Shown here one piece after another: positions 32,237 to 34,463 of a DNA stretch of 34,463 bases. The notes beneath the pieces are model-generated. The model did not search any database and was not told the origin of the DNA. It was given only the letters and a program-made list of their open reading frames with translations. The stretch is taken from contig JADCES010000172.1 of assembly GCA_020250005.1 (NCBI GenBank), positions 1-34,463 of the forward strand. Reading direction: 5' to 3'. The DNA comes from Roseomonas sp. GTDB lineage: Bacteria; Pseudomonadota; Alphaproteobacteria; Acetobacterales; Acetobacteraceae. A program made the translations under genes and the position numbers. Numbering within the stretch: position 1 is the stretch's first letter; every line of letters starts with the position of its first letter.

Positions 32237-33612
32237 GGCGACCCTTTCGCGCATCGGCGCGCCAGGCATTCTGGTGCTGGTCATTATCGCCATCGGCACG
32301 CTGATTGTGCCCTTGGATACATCGGTGAATATCGCCTTTCCGGCGATCACGGCGCGGTTTGAGCTTGGGCGCACCGGCATTCAATGGGTGGTGATCTGCT
32401 ATGTGCTGACCTATGGCAGCCTGATGCTGGGCATTGGCCGGCTTGGCGATATTTTCGGCTATTTGCGCGTGTTTCGGCTGGGCCTCGCCTGGAGCATTCT
32501 GGCCTTCATCCTTTGCGCGACGGCGGAAAACTACGTTTGGCTTTTGGCGGCGCGCGTGATGCAGGGCATTGGCGCGGCGCTGGTGATTGGGTGTGGGCCT
32601 GCACTTGCGACAAGCCATTTCACCGAGGATTTGCGCCCGCGCATTCTGGGCTTTTACGCCTTTGGCTTTGCGGCGGGTGGCGGGCTGGGGCCGCTGATTG
32701 GTGGCGTGCTGGTGGAGCATTTCGGCTGGTCCGCCGTTTATTGGTATCGCGCGCCACTGGCCGCTTTTGCGTTGGCCTTGAGCATATTTCTGCGTGCGCC
32801 CCCACGCGCGGCAGGGCGCGAGAGTTTCGATCTGACCGGTGCGGTGCTGATCACCGGCATGATGTGTTGCCTGCTGCTGGGCATCAATCGCGCGCCGGAT
32901 ATCGTGGCGGGTAATCCGCTATCCTTGGCGCTGGCCTTTGGGTTCTTGATATTGGGCTGGTGGTATGGGAGGCATGCGGGGCGTATCGCGCGGCCGGTGA
33001 TTGCGCTGAAATATTTCCGTGATGCGGATTTCCTTTTTGCCTGTATCGCCACCGCCGTGGTGAATTTCGCCTGTTTCGCCGTACTGCTGTTTTTGCCCTA
33101 TCTGTTGCTGCATGGCGCGGCCTTGCCGGCGGGCTGGGGCGGCTTGGTCCTGGCAATTGGGCATTTGGCGGCGATGGCGGCATCGCCCTTCGCCGGATTT
33201 TTGCTGGCGCGCATCAGCGCGGCGCGGCTGGCATTGATTGGTTCGGTGATGACCGCGCTTGGGCTTTGGCTGATTGGCGCCGTGGGTGCTGCGGGTGGCG
33301 CGCTTGTGCTGTTGGTGGCCGCGTTGGCGCTGCAAGGGATTGGGCTTGGGCTGTTTCAGGTGAGTGTGACCGATCTATTGCTCGAACGCATGCCGCGTGA
33401 GGATCGTGGTGTCGCAGGCAGCCTTTCGCAGGTGTCTCGCACACTTGGTGTTGTGACGGCGGCCTCATTGCTCAGCACAGTTTTCGCCGCGCTTGAGGTC
33501 GCCGGTGTGGCGCGCGGGTTGGCGGGGATGGAGGCGTTTCGCGCGGCCTTCGGCAGCATCTTCAGCTTTGGCGCGGCGTTGGTAGCGGCGCTGGTGGTGG
33601 TGGCGTTCTTCG

Positions 33613-33635
<23 letters not shown>
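32226..33635 (+). CDS. MFS transporter, DHA2 (14-span drug:H+ antiporter) type
   Basis: About 469 residues with some 14 membrane spans. TM1 is ILVLVIIAIGTLIVPLDTSV, which carries the LDTSVNIAFPAI motif of DHA2/EmrB-QacA proteins. The motif A region is GIGRLGDIFGYLRVFRLG. Motif C is FAAGGGLGPLIGGVL. Similar proteins export drugs or other hydrophobic compounds; the substrate is unknown. No ATG fits. TTG 32226, inside the end of azlD, precedes TM1 properly and is the chosen start (inference). The 3' end overlaps the convergent ABC ATPase gene by 23 bases. Confidence 0.85.
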
Positions 33636-34301
<666 letters not shown>

Positions 34302-34305
<4 letters not shown>

Positions 34306-34463
34306 GCCGCGCCACGAATAGTCTGCACGGGATCAAGCCGCGCTGCGCGGCGTGCCGGCACCACCGCTGCGATGCTCGTTGACGGCAGCGCAAAGAAGGA
34401 AGCGACAGCGAAAATCCGCCAATCATGGGCAAGCAGAAACCGGTCATTGCCTGCCGGCGTTTC
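34302..34463 (-). CDS. FtsX-like ABC permease, C-terminal part (runs off the window)
   Basis: The last 53 codons of a permease whose 5' part lies beyond base 34463. The final span FAVASFFALPSTSIAAVVPA is followed by RRAARLDPVQTIRGAA, the standard C-terminus of FtsX/LolC/MacB-type permeases (PARRAA..DP...R). The stop TGA overlaps the ATG of the ATPase gene, so the two form one transporter operon. Whether it is LolC/E-like or MacB-like cannot be judged from this fragment. Confidence 0.85.

Overview
The window looks like chromosomal DNA of a high-GC alphaproteobacterium. The best guess is Acetobacteraceae/Rhodospirillales (Roseomonas-like); this rests on gene content and order, not on a database search. 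The evidence is a pyruvate dehydrogenase (PDH) operon of alphaproteobacterial type (ftsB-like gene upstream, E1 split into alpha and beta, E1-beta with its own lipoyl domain, lipA and a coq10-like gene downstream) and several orphan TctC/Bug solute-binding proteins.

Layout. 1-3.9 kb: plus-strand set of an ADP-forming acyl-CoA synthetase, a D-2-hydroxyacid dehydrogenase and an SDR, then tRNA-Leu(CAA). 4.0-4.9 kb: a glycosyltransferase on the minus strand. 5.0-12.7 kb: ftsB-like gene, a palindrome-bearing control region, and pdhA-pdhB-pdhC-GNAT-lpd-lipA-coq10. This run makes the PDH complex and the lipoyl cofactor it needs. 12.7-18.4 kb: minus-strand catabolic cluster read as two-subunit TPP decarboxylase (sulfopyruvate decarboxylase-like), TctC, 2-hydroxyacid dehydrogenase, MmgE/PrpD, TctC. 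18.5-21.3 kb: a small acquired island inside a broken arfB gene. The native 5' and 3' ends of arfB are still recognisable, and between them lie a complete divergent arfB, an arsR and an ArsO-like flavoprotein. 21.3-24.8 kb: HU gene with a strong terminator, two divergent tctC genes, a FrnE/DsbA-like gene and tRNA-Val(GAC). 24.8-31.2 kb: an outer-membrane PagL-like protein, two small membrane proteins, an RlmM-like rRNA methyltransferase, an EF-hand gene behind a sigma-54-like promoter, YihY/BrkB, an enolase-superfamily enzyme, a TauD-type dioxygenase and recX. 31.2-34.5 kb: azlC-azlD-MFS, overlapping end to end, then a LolD/MacB-like ABC ATPase with its permease running off the window edge.

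The most notable feature is the arfB replacement island. The surviving 37-codon native 5' fragment ends in a TGA that overlaps the ATG of the incoming arfB (ATGA). Ribosome-rescue activity may therefore have been kept through translational coupling while arsenic-type regulatory and flavoprotein genes were brought in. The island's arsR has a consensus -35 box, a palindromic operator and a predicted leaderless transcript. Other items worth a second look are a 23-bp near-perfect palindrome before pdhA, a GNAT gene inside the PDH operon, the sulfopyruvate-decarboxylase-like cluster with two TctC proteins, and the sigma-54-like promoter of the EF-hand gene.

I saw no CRISPR array, rRNA, integrase or transposase. 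No gene-free stretch exceeds about 300 bases apart from the island's right flank (20999-21344), which is described in the list.
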